Origin: Neopararhizobium haloflavum
GTDB taxonomy: Bacteria; Pseudomonadota; Alphaproteobacteria; Rhizobiales; Rhizobiaceae
Assembly: GCF_002750855.1 (NCBI RefSeq)
Contig: NZ_NWUC01000003.1
Coordinates: forward strand, 310,001 to 374,000
Length of the DNA stretch: 64,000 nt
Direction: 5' to 3'
The notes under the pieces were generated by a model. That model searched no databases, was not told the origin of the DNA, and was given only the letters and a program-made list of their open reading frames with translations. This document shows positions 14,703 through 26,995 of this stretch, piece by piece (the first letter of the stretch is position 1; every line of letters begins with the position of its first letter). The position numbers and the translations under genes were made by a program.

Positions 14703-16024
14703 CCAAGCCGCCGGAGACATCGAAAATCGTGCGGAAACTCCGCTGTGCGGTCTACACCCGCAAATCCTCCGAGGAAGGTCTGAGCCAGGAGTTCAATTCG
14801 CTCCACGCGCAACGCGAAGCCTGCGAGGCGTACATTGCCAGCCAACGTTCCGAGGGCTGGGTGCTCGTTCGCGATCAGTATGATGACGGCGGCATCTCCG
14901 GCGGTACGCTGGAACGGCCCGCGCTGCAGCGGCTACTCTGCGACGTAGAGGACGGTCTGGTCGATGTGGTCGTGGTCTACAAGATCGATCGGCTATCGCG
15001 CTCGCTGATGGATTTCGCCAAGCTGGTGGACGTCTTCGACAGGAACGGCGTTACCTTCGTGTCGGTGACCCAGTCCTTCAACACTACGACGTCGATGGGG
15101 CGACTGACCCTGAACGTCCTCCTGTCCTTCGCGCAGTTCGAACGGGAGGTGACGGCCGAGCGCATTCGCGACAAGGTCCGCGCAAGCCGAATGAAGGGCA
15201 TGTGGATGGGTGGGTGGACGCCGCTCGGCTATGACGTGACGGACAGGAAGCTGGTCCTCAACGAGTCCGAGGCGGATCATGTCCGCTTCATCTTCAACCG
15301 CTTCATCGAGATCGGCTCCGCCACCGCCATGCTGAAGGAGCTGAGCGCTCGTGGCATCACCACCAAGACCGGCAACGTAATCACCAAGGGATATCTTTAC
15401 CGGATCCTAAATAACCGGGTCTATATCGGCGAGGCGGTGCACAAGGGCGAGAGTTTTGCCGGCGAGCACGCAGCGATCGTTGATCGTGCCACATGGGACA
15501 AGGTCCACATCATCCTGTCAGAGAGCCCAAGGAAGCGCGCCGCGCGCACCCGGGCTGGGACGCCGGCGCTGCTCAAAGGGCTGCTTTATGGTCCGGACGG
15601 CGCTGTTTTCTCGCCGACCCATACGCGCAAGGGCGGCAAGCTTTATCGGTATTATGTTAGCCAGACCGTGCTTAAGCACGGCGCTGGATCATGTCCGATC
15701 GGCCGCGTGCCTGCGGGAGATATCGAAGCGGCAGTCATCGATCAGCTCCGCACCGTGTTACGCCAACCCGAGATCATCGTCGGCACGTCGAAGACGGCAC
15801 AGGCACGCGATAGCGATGTCACTGAAGCCGATGCGCGGACGGCGCTACAGCAACTCGATCCGCTGTGGGACGAGCTGTTTCCGCCCGAGCAGACGCGTAT
15901 CGTCACGCTGCTAGTCGAGCGGGTCGACATCGGTAGGGAAGGATTCGATATCCGCCTCAGGATCGATGGCCTCGCCGGGCTAGCACGCGAGATGATGGCC
16001 GGTGAGATTGAGCGCGCGGCATGA
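14699..16024 (+). CDS. Large serine recombinase (site-specific integrase)
   Basis: A 441-residue serine recombinase. The N-terminal resolvase domain has CAVYTRKSSEEGL with the catalytic serine (about residues 18-26), VVVVYKIDRLSRSLMD, and the E-helix FAQFEREVTAERIRDKVRAS. The central recombinase domain follows (MWMGGWTPLGYDV, then ITKGYLYRILNNRVYIGEAV) and then a short C-terminal part without an obvious Cys-rich zinc ribbon. It would integrate and excise the element. The frame opens earlier, but ATG 14699 overlaps the DUF2924 stop and begins the conserved domain. A decayed partial copy lies at 16965-17345. Confidence 0.9.
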   Translation: MTKPPETSKIVRKLRCAVYTRKSSEEGLSQEFNSLHAQREACEAYIASQRSEGWVLVRDQYDDGGISGGTLERPALQRLLCDVEDGLVDVVVVYKIDRLSRSLMDFAKLVDVFDRNGVTFVSVTQSFNTTTSMGRLTLNVLLSFAQFEREVTAERIRDKVRASRMKGMWMGGWTPLGYDVTDRKLVLNESEADHVRFIFNRFIEIGSATAMLKELSARGITTKTGNVITKGYLYRILNNRVYIGEAVHKGESFAGEHAAIVDRATWDKVHIILSESPRKRAARTRAGTPALLKGLLYGPDGAVFSPTHTRKGGKLYRYYVSQTVLKHGAGSCPIGRVPAGDIEAAVIDQLRTVLRQPEIIVGTSKTAQARDSDVTEADARTALQQLDPLWDELFPPEQTRIVTLLVERVDIGREGFDIRLRIDGLAGLAREMMAGEIERAA

Positions 16025-16413
16025 CCTGCGCGACGCCAGTTCCCGAGACGGTAACGGTCCACGTTGCCTTCCGCGTCGTGAAGCGTGGCGGGCGCAAGGA
16101 GATGCGACTTCCCGATGGCGCCGCGCAGCCACGACGGACCGACGATGCGCTGGTCAAGGCGCTGGCGCGCGCCTTCCGCTGGAAGCGGATGCTGGAGTCG
16201 GGCGAGTTTTCCACCATCAAGGAACTGGCCGAGCACGAACGGCTGGCGTTCTCCTATATGACCCGCGTCCTGCGCCTGACGCTGCTTGCACCCGACATCG
16301 TGGAGGCAATCCTGGATGGTCGGCAGGCGCTTGAGATAACGCTGGCGAAAGTGACCAGTCCGTTTCCGGTGGAGTGGAAGAGACAGCATCACTGGCATTC
16401 AGAGGCGAAGTAA
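16021..16413 (+). CDS. Recombinase-associated small protein
   Basis: A 130-residue protein that starts within the recombinase stop codon (ATGA). It has a helix-turn-helix-like core: ALARAFRWKRMLESGEFSTI, then KELAEHERLAFSYMTRVLRL and TLLAPDIVEAILDGRQ. Such proteins routinely follow this recombinase type in alphaproteobacterial elements and probably bind DNA near att sites. A degenerate copy of the same gene is at 17343-17753. Confidence 0.75.
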   Translation: MTCATPVPETVTVHVAFRVVKRGGRKEMRLPDGAAQPRRTDDALVKALARAFRWKRMLESGEFSTIKELAEHERLAFSYMTRVLRLTLLAPDIVEAILDGRQALEITLAKVTSPFPVEWKRQHHWHSEAK

Positions 16414-16548
16414 ACACCAGTATCCGAACAACCCGCGTCGGAAGAGCACAGCTCTTTAGCGAATACGTTCACATACCCATAACCATGCATCTTCACCACC
16501 TGTTTCAACTGACGCGTGATACTGGTCGAACCTTAACGACGACAAAGG

Positions 16549-16938
16549 ATGATGATGCGACATTCGCTTTGGGGGGCGCCGAAACAATGGGGTCGTTTGA
16601 ACGACAGTCGCGAGCGGCGCACGCAAGACCTAAAGCGACGGTTCCAAGCTGTCAGCGCGCGGATTGAGCGCCCTGCGCAAATGCGGTGGCTGGCAAAGCA
16701 AGTCGGCATTGTCGCTATGATAGCCGTCAGCTCCTTTACCCTGACCTACATCGTTCTGGAGAGGAGCTCGTGGCCGCTTGGCATAACACTAAGGCACATC
16801 GCGTCGGCTCCGAACTGTGACGCTGCGCGCAACTTTGGTCTCGCGCCGTCGAGCCGGGGGCAGCCTGGCTACTACGATCGACATGACAGAGACGACGACG
16901 GGATCGCATGCGAGCCGTGGCCGCCCCACGATCAGTGA
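16549..16938 (+). CDS. Excalibur calcium-binding domain protein
   Basis: A 129-residue protein with one membrane segment (residues 50-70, QVGIVAMIAVSSFTLTYIVL) and a C-terminal excalibur motif, YYDRHDRDDDGIACE, preceded by NCDAARNFG. This D-x-D-x-D-G-x-x-C-E pattern is an extracytoplasmic calcium-binding domain often linked to surface nucleases. Three ATGs occur in a row at the start; the third has the best spacing to AAAGG. It lies between the intact and decayed recombinase modules and may be cargo. Confidence 0.75.
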   Translation: MMMRHSLWGAPKQWGRLNDSRERRTQDLKRRFQAVSARIERPAQMRWLAKQVGIVAMIAVSSFTLTYIVLERSSWPLGITLRHIASAPNCDAARNFGLAPSSRGQPGYYDRHDRDDDGIACEPWPPHDQ

Positions 16939-16964
16939 CATCTCTTCCTCGGGACGCATCCTCA

Positions 16965-17345
16965 AGGTCCCGGAACCGCGCCGCCCGCACACGCGCCGAC
17001 CCGTCCGCGATGCTGAAGGGGCTGCTTTAGGGTCCGAACGGCGCCTTTTTCTCACCGACCCACACCCGCAAGGGGCGGCAAGCTTTATCGGTACGAGGTC
17101 AGCCAAACTATTCTCAAACACGGCGCAGGATCATGCCCGGTCGGCCGCATGCCTGCGGGAGATTTCGAAGCGGCGGTCATCGATCAGCTCCGCTTCGTGT
17201 TCCGCCAGCCCGAGATTATCGTCGGCACGTGGAAGGCGGCGCGTCTTCATGCCGATGGCATCAGCGAAGCTGACGCTCACGCTGCCTTGCGGACGCTTGA
17301 TCCACTGTGGGGCCGAATTGCCCCTCCGGAGCAGCAGGCCGCATG
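16965..17345 (+). pseudogene. Decayed copy of the serine recombinase C-terminal part
   Basis: The DNA closely repeats the intact recombinase from its ARTRAGTPALLKGLL region to its end. The aligned reading has a Tyr codon turned into TAG (17028-17030) and an extra G in the AGGGGCGG run (about 17071), which shifts the frame, so it cannot make a protein. After the shift a frame from 17149 matches the intact IGRVPAGDIEAAVIDQLR segment again. It lies in the same order and orientation as the live copy, followed by a decayed copy of the partner gene. Confidence 0.85.
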
Positions 17346-17753
17346 ACCCGCAGCACGCCGATTCTGTACACTGTGACGTTGCACATCCCGTTTTGCATCA
17401 TGAGGCACGGCGGACGAAAGGAGATACAGCTTTCCGAGAGTGCCGCGCAATCGCGGCGGACCTAACACGCCTTGGTCACGGCGCTGGCACGCGCGTTCTG
17501 CTGAAAGCGGATGCTGGAGTCCAGAGAGTTCGCAACCATCTCAGAACTGGCCGTGCGCGAAGGCATCGCACCCTCCTACACGACGCGCGTTCTACAACTG
17601 ACCCTCATTGCTCCCGACATCGTCGAGGCGAACTTGGGAGGGGAGCAGGGGCCCGAGCTGACATTGGCGCGGGTGCTCGAGCCGTTCCCGCTGGAGTGGG
17701 AACACCAGGCGATGCACTTCGGCTCAGCGCCGTCTTCGCACCAACGCGCGTGA
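17343..17753 (+). pseudogene. Decayed copy of the recombinase-associated small protein
   Basis: Reads as the partner protein at 16021-16413 (GGRKEIQLSESAAQSRRT, then KRMLESREFATISELAVREG and VEANLGGEQGPELTLARVLE) but is broken by TAA at 17463-17465 and by TGA at 17502-17504, where the intact copy has a Trp codon. A frame from 17511 onward is still open, so the decay may be fairly recent. Confidence 0.85.
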
Positions 17754-17813
17754 CGAAATACTTTCATGCGTTGTCGCTTAGGCCTTGAAAGCTCTTTTCT
17801 GAGGAGGTCGTCC

Positions 17814-19934
17814 ATGAAAAGCTGCATAGACGTGGCTGCGTCCCGGTACGGGCGTAGGGCGAGCAAAATTGATTGGCCGGTTGAGTTCATGGAAAGCCTT
17901 CTGCAAGGTCGCCTTCGTAATACCTACCTCGGTGCCTCGAAGGGGATAATCCCCTTGTACGAGGCGGTGGTCAACTCGATCCAAGCGATCGAGGACGATG
18001 CCGCCGCAGGTGCGGGGTCCGTCCGATCACACAACATCACGGTCAAGGTGATCCGATCACCGCAGAGCTCGCTTCAAATTGAAGGGCGAGGCGGTGCGCG
18101 CGAAAAGATTATGGGGTTCGAGGTCACGGACGACGGCATCGGCTTCACGGACGATAACTGGAAGTCCTTTCAAACGCTGGACAGTTTGTGGAAGGTTCAG
18201 CGAGGCTGCCGCGGTATCGGGCGCTTGATGTGGCTGAAGGCATTCAAACGCGTGCGGGTCGACTCAGTGTTCACGGAAGACGACGAGCTCAAGTGCCGAC
18301 GGTTTCGCTTCGATGTCGCGCACGGTGTGAAGCCGGAAGGGGACGTTGGGGCTGCTTCCGGTCCCAAGCGGACCGTACTTTGGCTTGAAGGCTTCGAACC
18401 CCGCTTTGCCGAGCAGGCACCGAAAACAGCACGGATGATCGCCGTGGGTCTCCTAGAGCATTGCCTTTGGTACTTCGTCCGAGAGCAGGGCACGCCTGAG
18501 ATTTTAGTCGAGGACGGGACCGATCGCCTGGTTTTGGATGAACTGTATGATGAGCACATGCACTCCGCCGCTCACGCGGAACCAATCGAAATCAAAGGCG
18601 AGCGTTTCGAGATCACGCACGTAAAGTTTCGCGCTGCCGTCAACAAAACTCACGGGTTAAACTACTGCGCAGCAGGGAGACTCGTGAAAGAAGAGGCTAT
18701 CCAAGGGAAGATCCGCGGGCTGGCCGGGGCCGTGACGGACGATCGAGGACAGTTCACCTATGCCGCGTACCTTACGAGCCCCTTCCTGGACGATCGCGTC
18801 GTTGAGCAGCGAATAGGCTTCAACATTGAGGACGAGGTGGACGGAATGTTTGCCGCCACTGACATTTCTTTCGGGGACATCCGAGAAGCGGTCCTACCAC
18901 GCGTTCAGGAGTTCCTTTCAGATGCGCTCCAGCAGAACATTGCGGCCGGCAAAGAGCGGGTGGCGACGTTCGTCGCTAAGAAGGCGCCCCGATACCGCCC
19001 CATCCTTGCGCATATACCCTCCGACGAACTGGTCGTTGACGCTAACATCTCGGACGCCAACCTGGACGCCTTGCTGCACAAGCACCTGTTCCGAGTGGAG
19101 CAGAACCTTCTAAGGGAAGGGCACAAGGTGCTGTCGCCTGGCGACGATGAAACTGAGGAGGCATACGAGAAGCGCCTTGACGACTACTTGCAGAAGGTAT
19201 CGGACCTGAAGCAGTCCGACTTGGCAAACTATGTCACGCACAGGCGCGTGATCATTGACCTCTTAGCGAAGGCCATCGAACGGGACGCATCGGGTCGATA
19301 CGTCCGCGAGGACGTTATCCATGAACTAATTGTGCCGATGCGCGTCACGTCGGACGACCTTGCGTTTCGCCGCCAGAGCCTTTGGCTTCTCGATGAACGG
19401 CTCGCGTTTCACGACTTCCTCGCATCAGACAAGCCCATTGCGACCATGCCGATAACCGAGAGCGCTTGCGGCAAGGAGCCTGACATTGCCTCCCTGCGCA
19501 CGTTCGACAACCCGCTTCTCGTATCGGACAAGGTGACCGGACCAGCCGCATCGCTCACGGTCGTGGAGATCAAGCGGCCAATGCGCAGCGGCTTCAAGGC
19601 GGGAGAGTCCGAAGAGCACGATCCGATCCTGCAGGCGTTGGGCTACCTAAGGCGGTTACGGGAGGGCGCGAAGGCGAAGAACGGCCGACCGATTCCGAAT
19701 GCCGACAAGATTCCGGGGTTCGTCTACGTGGTTGCGGACCTGTCCGATCATCTCAGGCGTTGCTGTGAACTCCACCATCTCAAGATCACGGCCGACGGTA
19801 TGGGCTACTTCGGCTACCACCCGAGCTCCTTTTACAATGCCTATATTCAAGTGATCTCATTCGACGGACTGGTGGCGTCAGCTACCGAGCGCAATCGAGC
19901 TTTCTTCGACCGCTTGGGACTGCCAAGCGTCTAG
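17814..19934 (+). CDS. GHKL-type ATPase with C-terminal PD-(D/E)XK nuclease motif
   Basis: A 706-residue protein that starts the defence cassette. GHKL ATPase motifs are clear: the N box YEAVVNSIQAIED (about residues 45-57), the G1 box VTDDGIGFTDDNW (about 103), and the G2 box GCRGIGRLMWLKAF (about 128). The region from about 400 to 520 is helical. Near the C-terminus comes EPDIASL (about 557) followed by LTVVEIKRPMR (about 585), the spacing and residues of a PD-(D/E)XK nuclease. An excellent ribosome site, GAGGAGGT, precedes ATG 17814. It is convergent with the three other cassette genes, and its ATPase-nuclease layout fits the ATPase component of Hma-like systems. Confidence 0.8.
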   Translation: MKSCIDVAASRYGRRASKIDWPVEFMESLLQGRLRNTYLGASKGIIPLYEAVVNSIQAIEDDAAAGAGSVRSHNITVKVIRSPQSSLQIEGRGGAREKIMGFEVTDDGIGFTDDNWKSFQTLDSLWKVQRGCRGIGRLMWLKAFKRVRVDSVFTEDDELKCRRFRFDVAHGVKPEGDVGAASGPKRTVLWLEGFEPRFAEQAPKTARMIAVGLLEHCLWYFVREQGTPEILVEDGTDRLVLDELYDEHMHSAAHAEPIEIKGERFEITHVKFRAAVNKTHGLNYCAAGRLVKEEAIQGKIRGLAGAVTDDRGQFTYAAYLTSPFLDDRVVEQRIGFNIEDEVDGMFAATDISFGDIREAVLPRVQEFLSDALQQNIAAGKERVATFVAKKAPRYRPILAHIPSDELVVDANISDANLDALLHKHLFRVEQNLLREGHKVLSPGDDETEEAYEKRLDDYLQKVSDLKQSDLANYVTHRRVIIDLLAKAIERDASGRYVREDVIHELIVPMRVTSDDLAFRRQSLWLLDERLAFHDFLASDKPIATMPITESACGKEPDIASLRTFDNPLLVSDKVTGPAASLTVVEIKRPMRSGFKAGESEEHDPILQALGYLRRLREGAKAKNGRPIPNADKIPGFVYVVADLSDHLRRCCELHHLKITADGMGYFGYHPSSFYNAYIQVISFDGLVASATERNRAFFDRLGLPSV

Positions 19935-20053
19935 CGACTAGCGCTTTCGTTTTGGAGGGTCCATGCGCAGCTATTGCATCGCGCTGGGTTCACGTACCGT
20001 CACATTGGCGCGTAACAGTTCGGCTTGTCGTCCGCTTCAGTCTTCGATCGTAG

Positions 20054-22586
<2,533 letters not shown>

Positions 22587-22594
<8 letters not shown>

Positions 22595-24242
22595 CGTCGC
22601 CGTCGTCCACCGAGACGTCGCCCAACAGATCGCTCGCCACTTCCATGGGGCGGACGATCTTCTCGACGAAGGCGATCTCGTCTTCCGACAGGCCGTAGTG
22701 GGCATACAGAGCTTCGTCGGTCCACGTCCGAGTCCAGTCTTGAACTGGCACGAAGGAATAGACGTAACGGGTCACGTGCTGAGAGGACTTGTGTAGCAGG
22801 ATTAGGAAGCGCGTAAGGCGGCACGAAAGGTAGGAAAGCGCGCTTTCCGCCTGCTCCTTGGTGTCGAACGGGCCAATGCAAAGGTAGGTCTCGGAAGAGA
22901 TAGAGTCCGGCTTTCCGATAAACGGCGTGCTGATGATCCGGTGTGGATAGGTGTCCCTATTCCCCGTACCGGGTGCTGCATAACCCACGAAGAGCTTCCA
23001 TGCGCCGATTAGGCCAAGACCTGTAGTGATTGCACTTCGTGGCGTGTAGCCGATGCCACCATTCTGGTGGACCATCAAATCATCAGCAGACTGCTTCTTC
23101 TCTTTGCCTTTGAACTTGGTCTCAAGTCCGAACGGCTTTCGGGAGCTAACGAGCCTCCCAAAGCGCTGAGCTTCTGGCAATGACAAGACCTTGTCCTGCC
23201 CAGTTTCTCGCGAAACGACTTTGCGAAGAATGGAAACGCCTTCATTGTAACGAATAAAGATCTCGGCGCCTTCTTCGAGCAAGGGCCGCGTGGCCTCTGA
23301 AACCGGCCAATCCTTGAAATGCGTGGCGACCCAGCAAGGGCCGCGGTTGTCCTTGTCCCACAGGAAATAGCAGACACCGCCTTTCAGGCCCACGCCCGGG
23401 AATACGTCCGCAGCGCTCAGGAAGTCATCAATCGAGCGAAGGCGATCATCCTTCAGCATCGACTCGCGAAAGTCGTCGAGACCTTTGCCTCCGGAAAACC
23501 AGCGGGATGGGATAACCATGGTCAGGTAGCGTGGTTCGAGGTTCTTCGCCTGCTCGACGAACTTCTGGTAAATCGGGGCGGCGCTGGTTCCGTGCCCACC
23601 ATCGTCCAGCTGATACGGTGGATTTCCGATGATCACGTCGAAGTGCATGTCGCCTCCAAAGAGCTCGGCAACCCGAGTCTTGATGTTGTCGGTATGAATG
23701 AATGCATAGGCGTGGGTCTCGAGTCCCTCGCCGCGGTCGAGCGATGCCTGGCTGGCGCCGCAGAACTTGCACTTTCCGTCCGTCCAAGTGTGCTCGGAGC
23801 GCTCGAACCAGATGTTTCCAGCGTCACTATTGAAGCGCCTAGTCACGGAGTGCGCGCCATTGGCATGCTTCGAGCAATAGACGCTGCGTCGCGCCAGCAT
23901 GGCGGTCAGTTGGGTAATGCCGATGCCGAACACCTGCTGCGACAGGATATGGTCAACGCGTTCCCGAAGGTCCGGGATTTCGTCAGCCAGCCCCGCGGTG
24001 AGGCGGACGGCGATTTCGCGAAGGAACACGCCAGACTTGGCGAAGGGGTCCAGAAACTTCACATTCCGGTCGGCCCAGATGTTCGCGCCGTCGTGCCCTG
24101 CCGCCCAAGCCTCCGCAAGTGTATCAAGCATCCGGTTCGCGAACTCGGGTGGCGTGAAGACCTCGTCGTTCGACAGGTTCGCGATGCAGGTCAGCACGTC
24201 GGGATTGCGCCCACGCAGGGCAAAGCCAGCCCGCACGCTCAT
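22587..24242 (-). CDS. Eco57I-type N6-adenine DNA methylase
   Basis: A 551-residue methyltransferase with the catalytic [15 protein letters not shown] (about residues 195-209) and an N-terminal [16 protein letters not shown] entry helix. Motif I is altered to [16 protein letters not shown] (DPFAKSG in place of the usual D/EPxxGxG). Between motif I and NPPY lies a zinc-like insertion, YCSKHANG...CKFCGAS (C-x2-H...C-x2-C). The C-terminal third (about residues 320-520) would be target recognition. It starts within the stop of the upstream methylase-like gene (ATGA) and overlaps the helicase gene by 8 bases, so all three are co-translated. Confidence 0.82.
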
Positions 24243-24892
24243 GCAGCCTCCATCGGCGTGCCACCGCAGCCAGCGGCGAGGTCGCGGACCGTCATCGGCG
24301 GGTAGGTCCTGATTGGGGTGAAGAGCTCATGCTTGCCGAGATGCGCGAACAACGATCCTTCCGCGCTGAACCTTGATGAGCCAGTAAGGACGTCTAGGCG
24401 GAAGTCGCGCCGCTGGAACTTGCCCCTGCCGATATAGCCCCATTCGGCGAATGTGATCGGCTCACTGTCATGCCTTCGCATCGTGACCGCGTCACCATGG
24501 AGGAGATTGCACGACAGCACGAAGGATGCGGCGCGATACAAGTCGTCCGATGTATCCAAACCGAGATAGTCCGAAAATATCTCGATCAGGTTTGCCCGGC
24601 ACTCAGCGAGGTTGTCTTCGAGCAGTTCAATGCCGTAGATGCACATTAAGCCTAGAAGCGCATAATGCCTCTTCTCGAAATCAGATTTCCCGAATTTGAT
24701 TTCGACGGCGGCAAGCTTTCGCTGCAGAACTCGAACCAGAAAATTGCCACTCCCGCAGGCCGGTTCGAGAAAACGTGAGTCAATTCTGTCCGTCTCTTCC
24801 TTGACAAGGTCGAGCATGGCATCGACCAGCCATGGCGGCGTGAACACTTCGCCATGGTCGGCAACTCGTTTCTTTGATCTTATCAGGCTCAT
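24239..24892 (-). CDS. Short N6-DNA-methylase-like protein (motif I present, NPPY absent)
   Basis: A 217-residue protein beginning [20 protein letters not shown], then [20 protein letters not shown], and a textbook SAM-binding motif [13 protein letters not shown] (about residue 45). The middle has [20 protein letters not shown]. No NPPY or DPPY motif is visible, so it cannot methylate by itself as far as can be seen. It may be a separate SAM-binding or regulatory subunit, or the N-terminal remnant of a larger methylase. It is first in the leftward cassette, coupled to the full methylase by ATGA. Confidence 0.7.
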   Translation of the reverse strand: MSLIRSKKRVADHGEVFTPPWLVDAMLDLVKEETDRIDSRFLEPACGSGNFLVRVLQRKLAAVEIKFGKSDFEKRHYALLGLMCIYGIELLEDNLAECRANLIEIFSDYLGLDTSDDLYRAASFVLSCNLLHGDAVTMRRHDSEPITFAEWGYIGRGKFQRRDFRLDVLTGSSRFSAEGSLFAHLGKHELFTPIRTYPPMTVRDLAAGCGGTPMEAA

Positions 24893-25431
24893 GTTCTAAT
24901 GATGGCAGCTTGGCTCGACCCGGTAAACATGAGATGAGCGCCTCGCGATATGTTTGCGGCCTATGCGGTCGAGAAGCGTGCAGATCGGAGGACCGCGCGG
25001 GTAGAGATACTCCCCGTATTGCTATCTCCCAGACCCGGCAGGTTGCCAAGCGTTCCTCATCGCGTCCACTTCGAGCGGGGTTTGCCCTAGTTCACCACGC
25101 CGGGCGTCACGGCGAGCGCAGACTGCTTTGCCTGCCTGACGACTTTGGCTTCCTTTGCTCCGACCCAAAGTTCGATTTCTGTTCCATCACGCCGAACGCC
25201 ACCGGCGTCGAAGTGTTCAGGGCGACCTCGGAAGAACATCGCAATACCAGTGCCTTGAAAGCTATTCACCAAATCGGCGCAGTCATGAGGTCCGGAGAAT
25301 ATCGGCCTTGAGAGAACGCTTCCGGGCCACCGCGCACCGGGGCCAGTGCTCAGCCCCTCCCGCATAACCCTAGAAAACAACGGAAAAATCCGGCCGCAGC
25401 TGAATCGGGAGAACGCTTTAGCGAAGGCAAG
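24893..25431. other. Non-coding right end of the mobile region
   Basis: 540 bases with no convincing gene between the defence cassette and tRNA-Ser. The only protein-like reading is on the minus strand at 25087-25275 (listed separately). Because the mobile genes stop here and the tRNA 3' end faces this stretch, the element boundary or an old attachment site probably lies inside it. Confidence 0.45.
25087..25275 (-). CDS. Doubtful small protein or gene remnant
   Basis: A minus-strand frame ends in TAG at 25087-25089 and reads GTGIAMFFRGRPEHFDAGGV, then RRDGTEIELWVGAKEAKVVR, which looks protein-like. It has no good ATG at its beginning; TTG or GTG at about 25275 (then VNSFQGTG) is possible, otherwise it is a 3' fragment of a longer gene cut by the insertion. 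No family recognised. Confidence 0.25.
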   Translation of the reverse strand, partial: DLVNSFQGTGIAMFFRGRPEHFDAGGVRRDGTEIELWVGAKEAKVVRQAKQSALAVTPGVVN

Positions 25432-25521
25432 TGGCGGAGAGAGAGGGATTCGAACCCTCGAGACGGTTTCCCGCCTACACGCGTTCCAGGCGTGCGCCTT
25501 CGACCACTCGGCCACCTCTCC
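25432..25521 (-). tRNA. tRNA-Ser (anticodon GGA)
   Basis: Read on the minus strand it folds as a class II tRNA: acceptor GGAGAGG with TCTCTCC (one G-T pair), D arm GCCGAGTGGTCGAAGGC, anticodon arm ACGCCTGGAACGCGT with GGA, a long variable arm, T arm GAGGG-TTCGAAT-CCCTC, discriminator G, and an encoded CCA. It decodes UCC/UCU. Its 3' end faces the mobile region, the usual polarity for elements that integrate at tRNA genes. Confidence 0.95.
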
Positions 25522-25775
25522 GTCGGCACGGGCTGAAGGGCCCGGCGAGTCGGGCGGCACTATAGTCATGGCGGGCGGGCAGGCAAGAGGGGTCATGCGG
25601 ATTGTCCGGTGCTCGGACGCCTGAACGTTGGGGACGACGCGCCCCGTGACGGGCGCTGAGAGTTTTTTCGGCTTTCTTCGAGCCGTGCGGCGGCGCTAAA
25701 CCTTTGCTGCGAAGCGCGGCGAGACGCTTCCTGCTTCGGCGTGCCGCCGGGGCCAATTGAAAGACCGTCGGGGGC

Positions 25776-26102
25776 ATGATGCGACTTCTTTTCCGGTTCC
25801 TCAGCCTGATCGCGCTCGTCGTCGCGGTGATCGCGGGCGTCATCGACGCGATCCAGTCGGTTGCGGCGGACCGGCTCGTCCTCACCCCGCTCCGGGCTGC
25901 CTGGAGCGATGTCAGCCCGGCGACGCTGGCCGCGCTGGAAGACTGGGTGCTCGCGCATTTGCCGGCGGCGTTCTGGGATCCGGGCCTCAGGCTGATTCTG
26001 GGGCAACCGGCGACGGCGGTATTGCTGGCGCTCGCCTTCCTGCTCTATCTCCTCGGCCATCGCCGGCGCCAGCGGGCAAGCCGCTTCTCCTGGCGCCGAT
26101 AG
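25776..26102 (+). CDS. Two-helix membrane protein, function unknown
   Basis: A 108-residue protein with membrane segments at residues 5-26 ([20 protein letters not shown]) and about 77-93 ([15 protein letters not shown]), a conserved-looking middle [20 protein letters not shown], and a basic C-terminus [11 protein letters not shown]. This arrangement is common in an uncharacterised Rhizobiales family next to msrA. Start is one of two adjacent ATGs. Confidence 0.7.
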   Translation: MMRLLFRFLSLIALVVAVIAGVIDAIQSVAADRLVLTPLRAAWSDVSPATLAALEDWVLAHLPAAFWDPGLRLILGQPATAVLLALAFLLYLLGHRRRQRASRFSWRR

Positions 26103-26151
26103 TTCCTATATTCAGGGTCATGTCCATTCGCCGCGCGAGGGAGAACCGACG

Positions 26152-26811
26152 ATGTTCCTGATCGACATGTTCAACAAGAAGACGACGATGCCCGACCGCG
26201 CCAGCGCGCTCAAGGGCCGGGAAACGCCGATCGAGACGGCGACGACCCATTTCGTCAACGGCCACGCGCTGCACCCGCCCTACCCTGACGGCCTCAAACA
26301 GGCGATGTTCGCCATGGGATGTTTCTGGGGCGTGGAACGGCTCTTCTGGCAATTGCCGGGGGTCCATGTCACGGCGGCCGGCTATGCCGGCGGCTTCACA
26401 CCGAACCCGACCTACCACGAGACCGTGACGGGCCAGACCGGTCACGCGGAAGTGGTGCTCGTCGTCTACGATCCGAAGGTGATCGGCTACGACCATCTGC
26501 TCAAGGTCTTCTGGGAGGAACACGATCCGACCCAGGGCATGCGGCAGGGCAACGACATCGGCACGACCTATCGTTCGGCGATCTACACGTTCGACGATGC
26601 CCAGCAGGAAGCGGCGGAGGCGTCCCGGCGCCGCTATCAGGCCGCTCTGGAAGCGGCCGGACGCTCCGGGCGGATCACGACCGAGATCGCGCCGGCCAGC
26701 GCTTTCTACTTCGCCGAGGAATACCATCAGCAGTATCTCGCCAAGAATCCAGGTGGCTATTGCGGATTGCGCGGAACCGGCGTCGCCTGCGCGGGTGAGG
26801 CGGCGATCTGA
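26152..26811 (+). CDS. msrA: Peptide-methionine (S)-S-oxide reductase
   Basis: A 219-residue enzyme that reduces methionine-S-sulfoxide in proteins using thioredoxin. The catalytic cysteine is in [13 protein letters not shown] (about residue 58), followed by the family block [17 protein letters not shown] and the substrate-pocket EVVLVVYDP, then [14 protein letters not shown] and [11 protein letters not shown]. The resolving cysteine is in [13 protein letters not shown] at the C-terminus. Length fits the E. coli type. Single gene with GGGAGAACCGACG before its ATG. Confidence 0.95.
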   Translation: MFLIDMFNKKTTMPDRASALKGRETPIETATTHFVNGHALHPPYPDGLKQAMFAMGCFWGVERLFWQLPGVHVTAAGYAGGFTPNPTYHETVTGQTGHAEVVLVVYDPKVIGYDHLLKVFWEEHDPTQGMRQGNDIGTTYRSAIYTFDDAQQEAAEASRRRYQAALEAAGRSGRITTEIAPASAFYFAEEYHQQYLAKNPGGYCGLRGTGVACAGEAAI

Positions 26812-26995
26812 CCCGCCCGCGCCTGTGGCGCAAAGTTGTCTGACTGGTCAAATTTTCGCGTGATCTTTCAAAATCGGCATGCAAGGATGCCGCACCGGCG
26901 GTCGGCAACGGCCTCCGACGCAATTGCCGTGACGGCCGGCCAACGGCCGCGGGGTGGGACCGAAACCAACGCAACAACAACCACAGGGTGAACAC

